In this document: positions 17,651 through 28,554 of the stretch, in pieces
Layout: each line of letters starts with the position of its first letter
Numbering within the stretch: position 1 is the stretch's first letter
DNA from: Bradyrhizobium guangdongense
GTDB lineage: Bacteria > Pseudomonadota > Alphaproteobacteria > Rhizobiales > Xanthobacteraceae
Direction of reading: 5' to 3'
Length of the DNA: 64,000 nucleotides
NCBI RefSeq assembly: GCF_004114975.1
Contig: NZ_CP030052.1
Coordinates: 620,001 to 684,000 of the forward strand
Translations under genes and position numbers: made by a program
Notes under the pieces: generated by a model
Seen by the model: only the letters and a program-made list of their open reading frames with translations
Told to the model about the DNA's origin: nothing
Database searches by the model: none

Positions 17651-18967
17651 ATGGAGCATGGTCTGGATCTGGCCGGATTCGCGTTGCACCCGCAACGCGG
17701 TGCAGTGTTGGGTGAGGTGCATGCGCGTCCGTTCACGCGGCTCTCCGCGCCTCTCGCAGTGCTGCGATTTGCTTTTTTGGGCCAGGGAGAAGCGGCGGCC
17801 GCCGACCGGCAGGCCTTTGTAGGCTTTTGCACCGCGCAGGGCTTGGCGGCACCCGAGGTGTCGGCTAAGCACCACCAGGTGTCAATCGGAGCAGTTTCGC
17901 TACGCTGGGAACAGCATTCCGAATTCACGACTTTCACCTGGATCTGGAGTAATGAGGCATCCGCGCTGGCGTTCGCTCCCATCGGTGACGAACTTACCGC
18001 ATTGATCCGGGCACTGCCGCAAACGGGACAGCTGCTTGTGGCGGTGAGGCTCGAGGTGGAGCAGACCGAAGCGGCCGTCGCGCGCGCTGAGGAGCTGTTT
18101 GATAAGAGCAGCCTCGCAATGGCGACAGTCCGCAGCGGCCCTGCGGTCGTCGCTTCCGACTTTCGTGCGGATGCGCAGGGCTTTGTCCGCATTCTCATCT
18201 GCAACGACGGCCTGTCGCCGGGCCGGCTTGGCGCTCTTGTGCAGCGCGTGCTGGAGATCGAGACCTATCGCACGCTGGCGCTGCTCGGCCTGCCGGCCGC
18301 GCTCGAGCTCGCGCCCTCGGTCGATCACATTGGGCGGCGGCTGGTCGAAGTGCTCCAGGAGATGCAGGGCGCCGAGGACCTCAAGCTCAACAATCACCTC
18401 CTCACGGAGCTGACCGCATTGGCCGCCTCATTGGAGCGCGGCGCAGCGGGTAGCCTGTTCCGCTTCGGCGCGAGCCGGGCTTATTACGACATCGTGCAGG
18501 CCCGCCTTGGCGTGATCGAAGGAAGCGAGATCGGAGGGCGACCGACCTGGTCGTCCTTCCTTGCCCGGCGGATGGCGCCGGCGATGCGCACCTGCGCCGC
18601 GATGGAGGACCGCCAGGCCAACTTATCGATCAAGCTAGCGCGCGCCGCCGATCTCCTGCGCACGCGGGTGGACGTGGAACTGGAGGAGCAGAATCGTGAC
18701 CTGCTGCGCTCAATGAACGAGCGCACCAAGCTGCAATTGCGCCTGCAGAGCACCGTCGAAGGCCTCTCCGTGGCGGCGATCGGCTATTACGTCGTCAGCC
18801 TGTTCGGCTACCTCGCTAAGGGCGCACATGACGGCGGCTTGCATGTCGAGCCGTCACTCGCGACAGCATTGTTCGTACCATTTGCCGTCGGTCTAATTTG
18901 GATCATCACGCACCGGATCCGCCAGAGGCACCTTAAACATGAAGGCGCGCCGGGCGATCATGACTGA
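17651..18967 (+). CDS. DUF3422 family membrane protein
   Basis: 438-residue member of the DUF3422 family, recognisable by the N-terminal GEVHARPFTRL block. A long helical middle follows, including a coiled-coil-prone stretch (LEEQNRDLLRSMNERTKLQL), and two C-terminal hydrophobic helices (VAAIGYYVVSLFGYLA and ATALFVPFAVGLIWIIT). The family has no established function. Topology resembles a large cytoplasmic domain anchored by a C-terminal hairpin. It lies 117 bases after the chemoreceptor and is linked by overlaps to a tiny ORF and then hupU, so it may be co-transcribed with the H2 sensor. The physical link to hupUV is notable but its meaning is unknown. Confidence 0.85.
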   Translation: MEHGLDLAGFALHPQRGAVLGEVHARPFTRLSAPLAVLRFAFLGQGEAAAADRQAFVGFCTAQGLAAPEVSAKHHQVSIGAVSLRWEQHSEFTTFTWIWSNEASALAFAPIGDELTALIRALPQTGQLLVAVRLEVEQTEAAVARAEELFDKSSLAMATVRSGPAVVASDFRADAQGFVRILICNDGLSPGRLGALVQRVLEIETYRTLALLGLPAALELAPSVDHIGRRLVEVLQEMQGAEDLKLNNHLLTELTALAASLERGAAGSLFRFGASRAYYDIVQARLGVIEGSEIGGRPTWSSFLARRMAPAMRTCAAMEDRQANLSIKLARAADLLRTRVDVELEEQNRDLLRSMNERTKLQLRLQSTVEGLSVAAIGYYVVSLFGYLAKGAHDGGLHVEPSLATALFVPFAVGLIWIITHRIRQRHLKHEGAPGDHD

Positions 18968-19037
18968 GTTCCTTCGCGCCGAGGGCTTGCCATTCGAGCC
19001 GGGTCGGCCGAAGCTGGTGGAGCTGGAGGGCAAGTGA
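18960..19037 (+). CDS. Tiny 25-residue ORF coupling DUF3422 gene to hupU
   Basis: Reads MTEFLRAEGLPFEPGRPKLV and five more residues. Its ATG overlaps the stop of the DUF3422 gene, and its TGA overlaps the hupU ATG (TGATG), which is a classic translational-coupling arrangement. The hupU ribosome-binding site (GGAGGG) lies inside this ORF. It could be a coupling peptide, a relic of a longer gene or fortuitous. No family is recognised. Confidence 0.3.
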   Translation: MTEFLRAEGLPFEPGRPKLVELEGK

Positions 19038-20053
19038 TGAGCCAATCGAACGGAATGACCAACCTGCTCTGGCTGCAAGGCGCGAGCTGCGGCGGTTGCA
19101 CCATGTCGATCCTCGAAAGCGGCTCTTCCGGCTGGTTCGACGAACTGAGGCAGTTCGGCATCAACCTGCTGTGGCATCCCTCGGTCAGCGAGGAGACAGG
19201 CGAGGAAGCGGCCGAGGTGCTCAACTCCGTGCGCGAGGGCAGGGTGCCGCTCGACCTACTGCTCCTCGAAGGCTCCGTTGCCCGCGGCCCGAACGATAGC
19301 GGCCGCTTCAACATGCTCGCGGGCACGGGCCGCTCGATCTACCACTGGATGCTAGATCTCGCGCCGCGGGCGGACTATGTCGTTGCGGTCGGAAGCTGTG
19401 CCGCCTATGGCGGGGTGCCAGCCGCCGGCGCCAATCCAACCGACGCGGTCGGGCTGCAATTCGAGGGCGCCGATGCTGGCGGCGCGCTCGGCGCAGGCTT
19501 CCGCTCCCGGCTCGGCTTGCCGGTGATCAATGTGGCTGGCTGTGCGCCGCATCCGGGCTGGATGATGGAAACCATTTTGGCACTGACGTCCAAGGACTTG
19601 TCAGCGACTGACCTCGACACCTATGGCCGACCGAAATTCGTTGCCAACCATCTTGCTCATCACGGCTGCTCCCGCAACGAGTTCTATGAGTTCAAGGCCA
19701 GCGCCGAAACCATGTCCGAGCGCGGCTGCCTCATGGAGCATCTCGGCTGCAAGGCGACTCAGGCTGTCGGCGATTGCAACCAGCGCTCCTGGAACGGCGG
19801 CGGTTCCTGCACGAAGGGCGGTTATGCCTGCATCGCCTGCACGTCACCTGGCTTCGAAGACGCGCAGAATTTCCTGGAGACCGCCAAGCTTGCCGGCATC
19901 CCAGTCGGCTTGCCGACCGACATGCCAAAAGCCTGGTTCGTCGCGCTCGCGGCGTTGTCGAAATCGGCGACTCCGCGGCGCGTGAGGCTGAATGCGACCG
20001 CTGATCATGTGGTGGTGCCGCCCGGCCGCACCACGGCCAAGCGCACGCCATGA
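19037..20053 (+). CDS. hupU: Regulatory [NiFe]-hydrogenase small subunit HupU (HoxB)
   Basis: 338-residue small subunit of the cytoplasmic H2-sensing hydrogenase. It begins almost directly with the proximal-cluster motif (LLWLQGASCGGCTMS), so there is no Tat signal peptide, which separates the sensor from the energy-generating HupS. Further Fe-S cysteines appear in VGSCAAYGGVPAAG, NVAGCAPHPGW, LGCKATQAV and GGYACIACTSPGF. Start 19037 has GGAGGG nine bases upstream. The stop overlaps hupV (ATGA). Known role in Rhodobacter and Ralstonia homologues: with HupV it binds H2 and controls the HupT/HoxJ kinase. Confidence 0.93.
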   Translation: MSQSNGMTNLLWLQGASCGGCTMSILESGSSGWFDELRQFGINLLWHPSVSEETGEEAAEVLNSVREGRVPLDLLLLEGSVARGPNDSGRFNMLAGTGRSIYHWMLDLAPRADYVVAVGSCAAYGGVPAAGANPTDAVGLQFEGADAGGALGAGFRSRLGLPVINVAGCAPHPGWMMETILALTSKDLSATDLDTYGRPKFVANHLAHHGCSRNEFYEFKASAETMSERGCLMEHLGCKATQAVGDCNQRSWNGGGSCTKGGYACIACTSPGFEDAQNFLETAKLAGIPVGLPTDMPKAWFVALAALSKSATPRRVRLNATADHVVVPPGRTTAKRTP

Positions 20054-21489
20054 CGAGGATTACGATCGGCCCGTTCAACCGCGTCGAGGGCGATCTCGAA
20101 GTCCGCCTCGACGTCGAAAGCGGCCGGGTCCAGCGCGCCGAAGTGACGGCGCCGCTCTATCGCGGGTTCGAGCAAATTCTGGAGGGGCGGCCACCGCTTG
20201 ATGCGCTGGTGTTGGCGCCGCGCATCTGCGGCATCTGCTCGGTCTCGCAGTCGGTCGCCGCCGCTGCCGCGCTTCGCCATGCGATGGGAACCGAGGCGGC
20301 GCCGAACGGTCTGCTCGCCACTAATATCGCGCACGCGGCAGAGAATGCCGCCGATCATCTTACGCATTTCTACATCTTCTTCATGCCTGACTTCGCCCGT
20401 GAAGCCTACGCTTCGCAGGATTGGTACCAGGAGACTCGCGAGCGCTTTGCGGCCACCCGCGGCAGTGCGGCGCGCGATGCGCTGCCGGCGCGGGCGCGGC
20501 TGCTCGAGACTATGGGAATCATTGCTGGCAAATGGCCACACAGCCTTGCCTTCCAGCCGGGCGGCGCGACGCGCGCGATCGAACTCGGCGAGCGCGTACG
20601 GCTGTTGTCGATCGTGACCTCATTTCGCACGTTCCTTGAACGTACAGTGTTCGCCGATACTCTAGAGAACATGCTGTCGCTCTCGACCGCAGACGAGCTC
20701 GACCGCTGGCGCGCGGGGCGCAGCGGTGATTTCGCTCATTTCCTCAGGCTTGCCGACAGCCTCGCGCTCAGTGAGCTCGGCAAGGGACCGGGCGTGTTGA
20801 TGAGCTATGGCGCCTATCAAGGCGCCGATTGCGGACTGTTCCCGCGCGGCATTGTTGGTCCAGACATGGTTGTGGAGCCGTTGCCGCTGAGTCAGATCAG
20901 CGAGGACGTTTCCCATGCATGGATGCGGGATTGCTCCTCCGATCCTGCGCACAGCAACACCGTACCTGATCCCGACAAGGCAGGCGCCTATAGCTGGTGC
21001 AAGGCGCCGCGGCTTTCGGGCCAGCCGGTCGAGGTCGGGGCGATTGCGCGCCAGACCGTGGCCGGGCAAGCGCTGATAGCCGATCTCGTCGCCCCAAGCG
21101 GCACCAATGTCCGCAACCGTGTGATCGCCCGGCTGATCGAGACTGCGCGCATCGCACTTGCGATGGAGCAGTGGACCCGCGCGCTACGACTTTCGGAACC
21201 GTTCTGTGCTCCCTCGCAGGAGATGCCCGACGGGGCATATGTCGGTCTCGTCGAGGCCGCGCGCGGCAGCCTCGGGCATTGGGTGGCGGTGCGCGGTGGA
21301 AAGATCGAGCGCTACCAGATCATCGCGCCGACCACCTGGAATTTTTCACCGCGCGATTCCCTCGGCGTGGCAGGCCCTCTGGAACAGGCGCTGGTCGGCA
21401 CCGATGTGGGCGAGGCTGGCGCACGTTCCGTTGCGGTTCAGCATGTCGTGCGCTCGTTCGATCCTTGCATGGTGTGCACTGCGCATTGA
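20050..21489 (+). CDS. hupV: Regulatory [NiFe]-hydrogenase large subunit HupV (HoxC)
   Basis: 479-residue catalytic-type subunit of the H2 sensor. The N-terminal nickel-binding pair is in PRICGICSVS (Cys60 and Cys63). The C-terminal pair is in DPCMVCTAH, and the protein ends exactly at that histidine. Regulatory hydrogenases lack the C-terminal extension removed by HupD in HupL, so this terminus distinguishes HupV from HupL and implies processing-independent maturation. Start overlaps hupU by four bases. The intergenic region after it carries the hupS promoter. Confidence 0.94.
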   Translation: MTRITIGPFNRVEGDLEVRLDVESGRVQRAEVTAPLYRGFEQILEGRPPLDALVLAPRICGICSVSQSVAAAAALRHAMGTEAAPNGLLATNIAHAAENAADHLTHFYIFFMPDFAREAYASQDWYQETRERFAATRGSAARDALPARARLLETMGIIAGKWPHSLAFQPGGATRAIELGERVRLLSIVTSFRTFLERTVFADTLENMLSLSTADELDRWRAGRSGDFAHFLRLADSLALSELGKGPGVLMSYGAYQGADCGLFPRGIVGPDMVVEPLPLSQISEDVSHAWMRDCSSDPAHSNTVPDPDKAGAYSWCKAPRLSGQPVEVGAIARQTVAGQALIADLVAPSGTNVRNRVIARLIETARIALAMEQWTRALRLSEPFCAPSQEMPDGAYVGLVEAARGSLGHWVAVRGGKIERYQIIAPTTWNFSPRDSLGVAGPLEQALVGTDVGEAGARSVAVQHVVRSFDPCMVCTAH

Positions 21490-21638
21490 AACGGGCTCGG
21501 CGGCGTAAACCTCGTTACCGCCTGCAAATCGAATTGTTTCCGCTTCTTTCGTGCAGTGCCGCTCGATCTTCGCGTCTTGCACAATTCAGATCTCGCAACC
21601 TTTTGACATTCCTCTAATTTCATTTTGCGCCACGCAGT

Positions 21639-21654
21639 TGGCCTGCTTCTTGCT
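21639..21654 (+). promoter_or_regulatory. Sigma-54 (-24/-12) promoter of the hupSLC operon
   Basis: TGGCCTGCTTCTTGCT has GG and GC exactly 12 bases apart, as RpoN requires. The predicted transcript start is near 21665, about 35 bases before the hupS ATG. In Bradyrhizobium and Rhizobium the hupS operon is known to be transcribed from such a promoter with HoxA or NifA as activator. The 150 bases upstream to the hupV stop would hold activator and IHF sites, but I could not assign them confidently. Confidence 0.75.
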
Positions 21655-21699
21655 GTCCCTAAGCGTCATTGAAAGCCAAAGCTGACGGCGGGAGGATTT

Positions 21700-22791
21700 A
21701 TGGGCACGGCGACGGAAACATTTTACAGCGTGATCAGGCGGCAAGGCATCACGCGTCGAAGCTTTCACAAGTTCTGCAGCCTGACCGCGACGAGCCTCGG
21801 CCTCGGCCCGCTGGCGGCGAGCCGCATCGCCAATGCGCTCGAGACCAAGCCGCGTGTGCCCGTGATCTGGATGCACGGTCTCGAATGCACCTGCTGCTCC
21901 GAGAGCTTCATCCGCTCCGCGCATCCCCTGGTGAAGGATGCGGTGCTGTCGATGATCTCGCTAGACTACGATGACACGATCATGGCGGCCGCGGGCCATC
22001 AGGCGGAAGCGATCCTCGAGGAGACCCGTGCCAAGCATAAAGGTCAGTACATTCTGGCCGTTGAAGGTAATCCGCCGCTCAACGAGGGCGGCATGTTCTG
22101 TATCGACGGCGGCAAACCATTCGTCGAAAAGCTGAAGATGATGGCCGAGGACGCGATGGCGATCATCGCTTGGGGCGCTTGCGCGTCCTGGGGCTGCGTA
22201 CAGGCGGCAAAGCCCAATCCGACCCAGGCCACACCGATCGACAAGGTCATCACCAACAAGCCGATCATCAAGGTGCCGGGATGCCCCCCGATCGCCGAAG
22301 TGATGACCGGCGTCGTCACCTTCATCACCACCTTCGGCAAGCTGCCCGAGCTCGACCGCCAGGGCCGGCCTAAGATGTTCTACTCGCAGCGCATCCACGA
22401 CAAGTGTTACCGGCGCCCGCATTTCGACGCCGGCCAGTTTGTCGAGGAGTGGGACGATGAGGCGGCGCGCAAAGGCTACTGCCTCTACAAGATGGGCTGC
22501 AAGGGGCCAACGACCTATAACGCCTGCTCAACCGTGCGCTGGAACGGGGGGGTCTCATTCCCCATCCAATCGGGACACGGCTGCATCGGCTGCTCAGAGG
22601 ACGGCTTTTGGGACAAGGGCTCGTTCTACGATCGCCTCACCAACATCAAGCAGTTCGGCATCGAGAAAAACGCCGATCAGATCGGCATGGCGGCAGCGGG
22701 CGCCGTGGGTGCGGCGGTGGCCGCGCACGCCGCCGTCACTGCGGTAAAGCGGCTTGCCAGCAAGCGCGAAGACGCCGGCCACAACAGCTGA
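21700..22791 (+). CDS. hupS: Uptake [NiFe]-hydrogenase small subunit HupS
   Basis: 363-residue Fe-S subunit exported by the Tat pathway. The twin-arginine signal is RRSFHK at residues 19-24, with a long signal of about 45 residues ending near SRIANA. The proximal-cluster cysteines start at [12 protein letters not shown]. Other cluster cysteines are in [31 protein letters not shown] and [13 protein letters not shown]. The C-terminus has an alanine-rich hydrophobic membrane anchor ([16 protein letters not shown]) and a basic tail. It transfers electrons from HupL to the HupC cytochrome at the periplasmic face of the inner membrane. GGAGG precedes the ATG, and hupL follows after 29 bases. Confidence 0.97.
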   Translation: MGTATETFYSVIRRQGITRRSFHKFCSLTATSLGLGPLAASRIANALETKPRVPVIWMHGLECTCCSESFIRSAHPLVKDAVLSMISLDYDDTIMAAAGHQAEAILEETRAKHKGQYILAVEGNPPLNEGGMFCIDGGKPFVEKLKMMAEDAMAIIAWGACASWGCVQAAKPNPTQATPIDKVITNKPIIKVPGCPPIAEVMTGVVTFITTFGKLPELDRQGRPKMFYSQRIHDKCYRRPHFDAGQFVEEWDDEAARKGYCLYKMGCKGPTTYNACSTVRWNGGVSFPIQSGHGCIGCSEDGFWDKGSFYDRLTNIKQFGIEKNADQIGMAAAGAVGAAVAAHAAVTAVKRLASKREDAGHNS

Positions 22792-22820
22792 TCAAAAGAC
22801 ACATTAGGGTAGAAACGATC

Positions 22821-24611
<1,791 letters not shown>

Positions 24612-24620
24612 GAGGCGGCC

Positions 24621-25364
24621 ATGATGGATGCAATTGCTCCCCCGGTGGAAAGCGAGCCGGACCTGACGGCGATCGCGGCCGATGCTGCTGGCGAGCATGC
24701 GGTGGGCCGGCCCACCGTCTATGTCTACGAAGCGCCGGTGCGCATCTGCCATTGGGTGAACGCGTTCTCGATCATCATCCTGATGGTCACCGGGTTTCTG
24801 ATCGGGACGCCGCTGCCGGCGGTCGAGGGGGAGGCGTCGGCCAACTTCGTGATGGGCTATATGCGCTTCGCCCATTTCGCGGCGGGGCAGGTGCTCGCGG
24901 TGTTCTTCCTCGCGCGTATCCTGTGGGCCTTCACCGGCAACCACCATTCCCGGCAGATCTTCTATCTGCCGGTGCATCGCCGGCAATTCTGGAAGGAAGT
25001 CTGGCACGAGATCCGCTGGTACGCCTTCCTGGAACGTCAGCCGAAGATGTATGTCGGGCACAACCCGCTGGCGCAGACCGCGATGTTCACGGGCTTCACG
25101 TTGTTCGTGACCTTCATGATCGTGACCGGCTTTGCGCTCTATTCGGAAGGAGAAGGCATCGATAGCTGGCAGCACAAACTGTTCGGCTGGGTGTTCTCGA
25201 TCTGGCCGAACAGCCAGGACGTTCACACCTGGCATCATCTGGGCATGTGGGCGCTGGTCGTGTTCGTGATGGTACACATCTACGCTGCGATCCGCGAGGA
25301 CATCATGTCACGCCAGAGTATCATCTCCTCGATGATCTCGGGCGAACGGCAATTCCGTGACTGA
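24621..25364 (+). CDS. hupC: Hydrogenase b-type cytochrome HupC
   Basis: 247-residue four-helix cytochrome b that anchors HupSL and passes electrons to the quinone pool. Histidine-containing heme motifs are visible in VRICHWVNAF, MRFAHFAAGQ, HTWHHLGMW and VHIYAAIRED. GGAGG sits just before the ATG; a second ATG at 24624 is possible. It is the canonical copy in the operon and is closely similar to the orphan at 14354-15079 on the opposite strand. Confidence 0.96.
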   Translation: MMDAIAPPVESEPDLTAIAADAAGEHAVGRPTVYVYEAPVRICHWVNAFSIIILMVTGFLIGTPLPAVEGEASANFVMGYMRFAHFAAGQVLAVFFLARILWAFTGNHHSRQIFYLPVHRRQFWKEVWHEIRWYAFLERQPKMYVGHNPLAQTAMFTGFTLFVTFMIVTGFALYSEGEGIDSWQHKLFGWVFSIWPNSQDVHTWHHLGMWALVVFVMVHIYAAIREDIMSRQSIISSMISGERQFRD

Positions 25365-25380
25365 AACTGGAACGATCTCG

Positions 25381-25959
25381 ATGTTGAACGCCCCAAACGA
25401 CGACCACATCTTGGTGCTCGGCATCGGCAACATCCTGTGGGCCGATGAAGGCTTTGGCGTGCGCGCGGTGGAGGACTTCCACCGCCGCTACGCCGTGCCT
25501 GATAATGTCACGATTCTCGATGGCGGAACGCAGGGGCTCTATCTCGTCAACTATCTGGAGGACGCTGATCGCTTGCTCGTGTTCGATGCCATCGATTATG
25601 GTCTGCCGCCAGGCAAGCTGAAGCTCGTGCGCGGCGACGAGGTGCCACGCTTCACCGGCGCGAAGAAGATGAGTCTGCATCAAACCGGCTTCCAGGAGGT
25701 GATCAGCGCAGCCGACCTGCTCGGCCGCTGCCCGAAGCACCTCGTCCTGATCGGCTGCCAACCGCTCGATCTCGAAGACTGGGGAGGTCCATTGACGGCG
25801 TCCGTACGCGATCAGATCGCACCGGCCATCGAGCTTGCCTGCAAAGTTCTGGCCGAGTGGGGCATCGAGGTGAAGCTGCGCGATACGCCGTTGGCAGACT
25901 CCGAGCGCCTGCTCGCCAACGACATCGACCATGCGAGTTACGAGATGCGGCCGGCCTGA
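25381..25959 (+). CDS. hupD: Hydrogenase maturation endopeptidase HupD
   Basis: 192-residue nickel-dependent protease (HybD/HyaD fold) that removes the C-terminal extension of HupL. Metal ligands expected for the family are visible: the glutamate in GIGNILWADEGFG (Glu23), the aspartate in LLVFDAIDYG, and the histidine in MSLHQTGFQEV. An upstream in-frame GTG at 25357 would overlap hupC by eight bases; the ATG at 25381 is preferred because the conserved domain begins eight residues later. Confidence 0.92.
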   Translation: MLNAPNDDHILVLGIGNILWADEGFGVRAVEDFHRRYAVPDNVTILDGGTQGLYLVNYLEDADRLLVFDAIDYGLPPGKLKLVRGDEVPRFTGAKKMSLHQTGFQEVISAADLLGRCPKHLVLIGCQPLDLEDWGGPLTASVRDQIAPAIELACKVLAEWGIEVKLRDTPLADSERLLANDIDHASYEMRPA

Positions 25960-25985
25960 CCGCCGGAGCGTGCCGGAGAAGACGG

Positions 25986-26282
25986 ATGTGCCTTGGACTG
26001 CCGATGACTATCGTCGAGACCGATGGAATTTCGGCTTTGTGCGAGTTTCGCGGCGAGCAACGCCGCGTCTCCGTGCTTCTGCTCTCGCATCCTCCGGCCG
26101 GTGCCCACGTGCTGGTCTACATCGACACGGCGATCCGCCTACTTGAGAAAGAAGAAGCGTGCCTGATTGCGGCTGCCATCGACGGTCTCGGTGCAGCGCT
26201 CGACGGCAACGATTTCGACTGCTTCTTCGCCGATCTGATCGACCGCGAACCGCAATTGCCTGCGCACCTCCTGACTGATTAA
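25986..26282 (+). CDS. hupF: HupF, HypC-family hydrogenase chaperone
   Basis: 98-residue small chaperone of the HypC/HupF family. The essential N-terminal cysteine follows the initiator (MCLGLPM). HupF is longer than HypC (here 98 versus 78 residues) and in Rhizobium leguminosarum protects HupL from oxygen and during cofactor delivery. It starts 26 bases after hupD and is the last gene before an internal sigma-54 promoter. Confidence 0.9.
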   Translation: MCLGLPMTIVETDGISALCEFRGEQRRVSVLLLSHPPAGAHVLVYIDTAIRLLEKEEACLIAAAIDGLGAALDGNDFDCFFADLIDREPQLPAHLLTD

Positions 26283-26475
26283 GCGGGTTGTCATCCTAGA
26301 ATGACTTGGCCGGCTGACCTCAGCCGCTGGCCGAGGTGCTCGCCGGAAGACAAGTTTCTAGTCTGGAAAGAAGGCTTTCGTTTGTAGTGGAAAGTAGCTT
26401 ATCATTCGCATCCACTCGGCTTGATGGCGTTGAAAATAGATCAGTGAATTCAACTACATAAATCCTGACTGTCCC

Positions 26476-26491
26476 TGGCACGCAGCTTGCT
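26476..26491 (+). promoter_or_regulatory. Sigma-54 (-24/-12) promoter upstream of hupG
   Basis: TGGCACGCAGCTTGCT matches the RpoN consensus TGGCAC-N5-TTGCW at every defined position, with GG and GC 12 bases apart. It sits in a relatively AT-rich 253-base gap between hupF and hupG. The predicted start is near 26502, about 34 bases before the hupG ATG. A partial IHF-like element (ATCAGTGAATTC, near 26440-26451) lies upstream, as often seen with enhancer-driven promoters. It would start a second transcript, hupGHIJK-hypABFCDE-hoxXA-hupT. Confidence 0.75.
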
Positions 26492-26535
26492 AACACTATC
26501 CCGATCAGAAAGATAAGTCTGTTTTGGGAGGTCAA

Positions 26536-26982
26536 ATGGAATTCCAGGTAGGACGGCATGATCTCAGTCGGCATGGCCTCAATGAGGTCGATGTCGCGAC
26601 CGTCGATCATTTTCTTAAACATGCCGACCAAGCCGGTGCTGTCGCCGTGCTGCTATCGGCGGGTAATCCCAACCGTTTTCCGGAGGCCATTGATGTCGCC
26701 GTAGTGCTGCCTGAGCTGGTTACGGCGTTCGGAGGCCGCCTGCGCGCCGCGATCATTGCACCCCATGCCGAAGAGGCGCTTGGCGAACGTTTCGGGGTGC
26801 GAGTGCAGCCGACCCTTATCTTCGTGGCCAAGGGCGAGACGCTGGGGCTGATCGCCAAGATCCAGGATTGGTCAGTCTATGTCGACCGCATCACTAAGCT
26901 GATCGACCGCCCGCGCGGGCAAAGCGCAGCCATTGCCGTTACCATTGTTCCCCAGCATCGCGCAAAAGGTGTCGAGCTATGA
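26536..26982 (+). CDS. hupG: HupG, HyaE-family Tat-substrate chaperone
   Basis: 148-residue thioredoxin-fold protein of the HyaE/HupG family, without the active-site CxxC, as expected. The C-terminal half shows [16 protein letters not shown] and the [11 protein letters not shown] segment. It is thought to act with HupH on the HupS precursor before Tat export. The start at 26536 has GGAGG four bases upstream; an in-frame upstream codon at 26524 is rejected. The stop overlaps hupH by four bases. Confidence 0.88.
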   Translation: MEFQVGRHDLSRHGLNEVDVATVDHFLKHADQAGAVAVLLSAGNPNRFPEAIDVAVVLPELVTAFGGRLRAAIIAPHAEEALGERFGVRVQPTLIFVAKGETLGLIAKIQDWSVYVDRITKLIDRPRGQSAAIAVTIVPQHRAKGVEL

Positions 26983-27842
26983 AGGTCGGATTCTGGGATG
27001 CGCCGGAAGGCGCCGAGCAACCCGTCAGCGTGTTCCCTATCGGAGAAGAGAGTCTCAATGCCTCAAGTGGCAGCCTGACGGCGGCCGGCGCACTCGCAAG
27101 ACTCGCAACATTAGACAGTGTCGAGCTCGCTAAGAACTGCCCCAAAGCCGTCACGCTGCTCTCCAACATCGCGGAGGCCATTGCAGGTCAAAGGGCGGAC
27201 GCACCCTCGCAACTGTTCCGGCTCGGCAATCTCAACGATCTCGAAAGCAAGCTCGTCGCCGATGTTCTCGGCGAGGGGGAGGTCGGCGGCGTCGTAGCGC
27301 TGCCGGACGGATCGCTGGCGCAGATTCAAGAATCGGTGCTCGCAGGGATCTGGCGTGTCAGGATCGAAACTGACGCGGCTTCCGAATATATTGAAGTAGG
27401 CGCTGTTCCCGAGATCGTCAGACGCGCAGCAGCCGATCTGACAGCCGCCGATTTCGAAATCGGACAGGCCCCTGAAGGCGCCATGAACGTCCTACCGGTG
27501 CTCGCCGAGATCCGCGAGCGGGCGCTAGCCTGGCGTCCTGGCATCCGCTCGCAGATCATCAATTTCACTCTGTTGCCGATGAGCCCGGTGGATATGAGCT
27601 TTTTGCAGGAGACTATTCGGAACGGGCCGATCCAGCTTGTCTCGCGCGGCTATGGCACCTGTCGGGTGCTGTCGACTGGCATTCGCAATGTCTGGTCGGT
27701 GCAGTTTTTCAACGCCATGGACACCATCATCCTCGACACGCTGGAAGTTGGCGGGGTACCCACGGTTGCGCTTGCTGCAGACGAAGATTTCGAGGATTCC
27801 GCCGAACGGCTCCAAGAAATCATTGAGGCATATTTCAAATGA
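26979..27842 (+). CDS. hupH: HupH, HyaF-family hydrogenase accessory protein
   Basis: 287-residue member of the HupH/HyaF family, needed in Rhizobium for small-subunit maturation. The conserved C-terminal portion includes [31 protein letters not shown] and [17 protein letters not shown]. It overlaps hupG and hupI by ATGA junctions, indicating tight translational coupling. There is no signal peptide or membrane segment, so it acts in the cytoplasm. Confidence 0.92.
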   Translation: MKVGFWDAPEGAEQPVSVFPIGEESLNASSGSLTAAGALARLATLDSVELAKNCPKAVTLLSNIAEAIAGQRADAPSQLFRLGNLNDLESKLVADVLGEGEVGGVVALPDGSLAQIQESVLAGIWRVRIETDAASEYIEVGAVPEIVRRAAADLTAADFEIGQAPEGAMNVLPVLAEIRERALAWRPGIRSQIINFTLLPMSPVDMSFLQETIRNGPIQLVSRGYGTCRVLSTGIRNVWSVQFFNAMDTIILDTLEVGGVPTVALAADEDFEDSAERLQEIIEAYFK

Positions 27843-28048
27843 GCGCCTTTGAGAACTTTGGCGTGCGCCAAGACGTCACTGAGGCTGCGCGGCTTGAATG
27901 CGGCATCTGTTGGACCGTCTATGATCCGGCCGATGGTGATGCGGTGGCGCAGATCGCACCCGGCACACCGTTCTCACTTCTGCCGGAGGAGTGGCGATGC
28001 CCCAACTGCGACGCCCCGAAATCGAAGTTCATGGCGATCGAAACATGA
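27839..28048 (+). CDS. hupI: HupI, rubredoxin-type protein
   Basis: 69-residue rubredoxin with both iron-binding cysteine pairs: [12 protein letters not shown] and [13 protein letters not shown]. The spacing between pairs is longer than in the shortest clostridial rubredoxins but normal for HupI. It probably acts as an electron donor in HupS Fe-S cluster assembly under oxygen-limited conditions. ATGA overlaps link it to hupH and hupJ. Confidence 0.94.
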   Translation: MSAFENFGVRQDVTEAARLECGICWTVYDPADGDAVAQIAPGTPFSLLPEEWRCPNCDAPKSKFMAIET

Positions 28049-28554
28049 CTGCCAGCGCGCCAAGCTCTCCCAGCGACGCCGACGCGGTGACATGGGGCGA
28101 GCTATTGGCAGGAATGTATCGCCAGATCGGCGAGCGCGCGATGCGCGATTTGCCAATCTACAACGAGGCCCTCGATGTTGAGGCCATTGGTTTCCGTCGC
28201 TTCGAGGGAACGTTTGTCGGCATCATGGTCACTCCTTGGTTCATGAACGTGGTGATGCCGGCGAGCGCCGCTGGGGATAGGTCGGGCGCGACCGTGCGTA
28301 TTCGCTTTCCAGCCGGTGATATCGAATTTACCCTCAGCGAGGTGCAAATGGGCCGCATCGCTAGCTGCTCGCTGTTCTCGCCAATGTTCCAATTTGCGGA
28401 CATGGCATCGGCGCGAGCAACGGCTGACGCCGCTCTTGCCGAGCTGATGCTGCCGGCCGACAGCGAGGAGGCGGTCCGCCGGCGCGAACCACCGACGACC
28501 CCGATTGATCGTCGGAGCTTCCTGCGCGGTACCTTGACGGAGCGGCCGGGATGA
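28045..28554 (+). CDS. hupJ: HupJ, HybE-family hydrogenase assembly chaperone
   Basis: 169-residue protein of the HupJ/HybE family ([NiFe]-hydrogenase assembly chaperone). Conserved blocks are DLPIYNEALDVEAIGFRRF, GIMVTPWFMNVVMP and GRIASCSLFSPMFQFAD. The last residues read RRSFLRGT, resembling a twin-arginine string at the wrong end of the protein; the same is seen in HybE-like proteins that bind Tat substrates. Start at 28045 overlaps the hupI stop. Confidence 0.9.
   Translation: MTASAPSSPSDADAVTWGELLAGMYRQIGERAMRDLPIYNEALDVEAIGFRRFEGTFVGIMVTPWFMNVVMPASAAGDRSGATVRIRFPAGDIEFTLSEVQMGRIASCSLFSPMFQFADMASARATADAALAELMLPADSEEAVRRREPPTTPIDRRSFLRGTLTERPG

Noticed and set aside
26420..26455. Possible FixK/Fnr box upstream of hupG (TTGAAAATAGATCA)
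   Set aside because: The right half is ATCA instead of TCAA at the required spacing, so it does not match TTGA-N6-TCAA.
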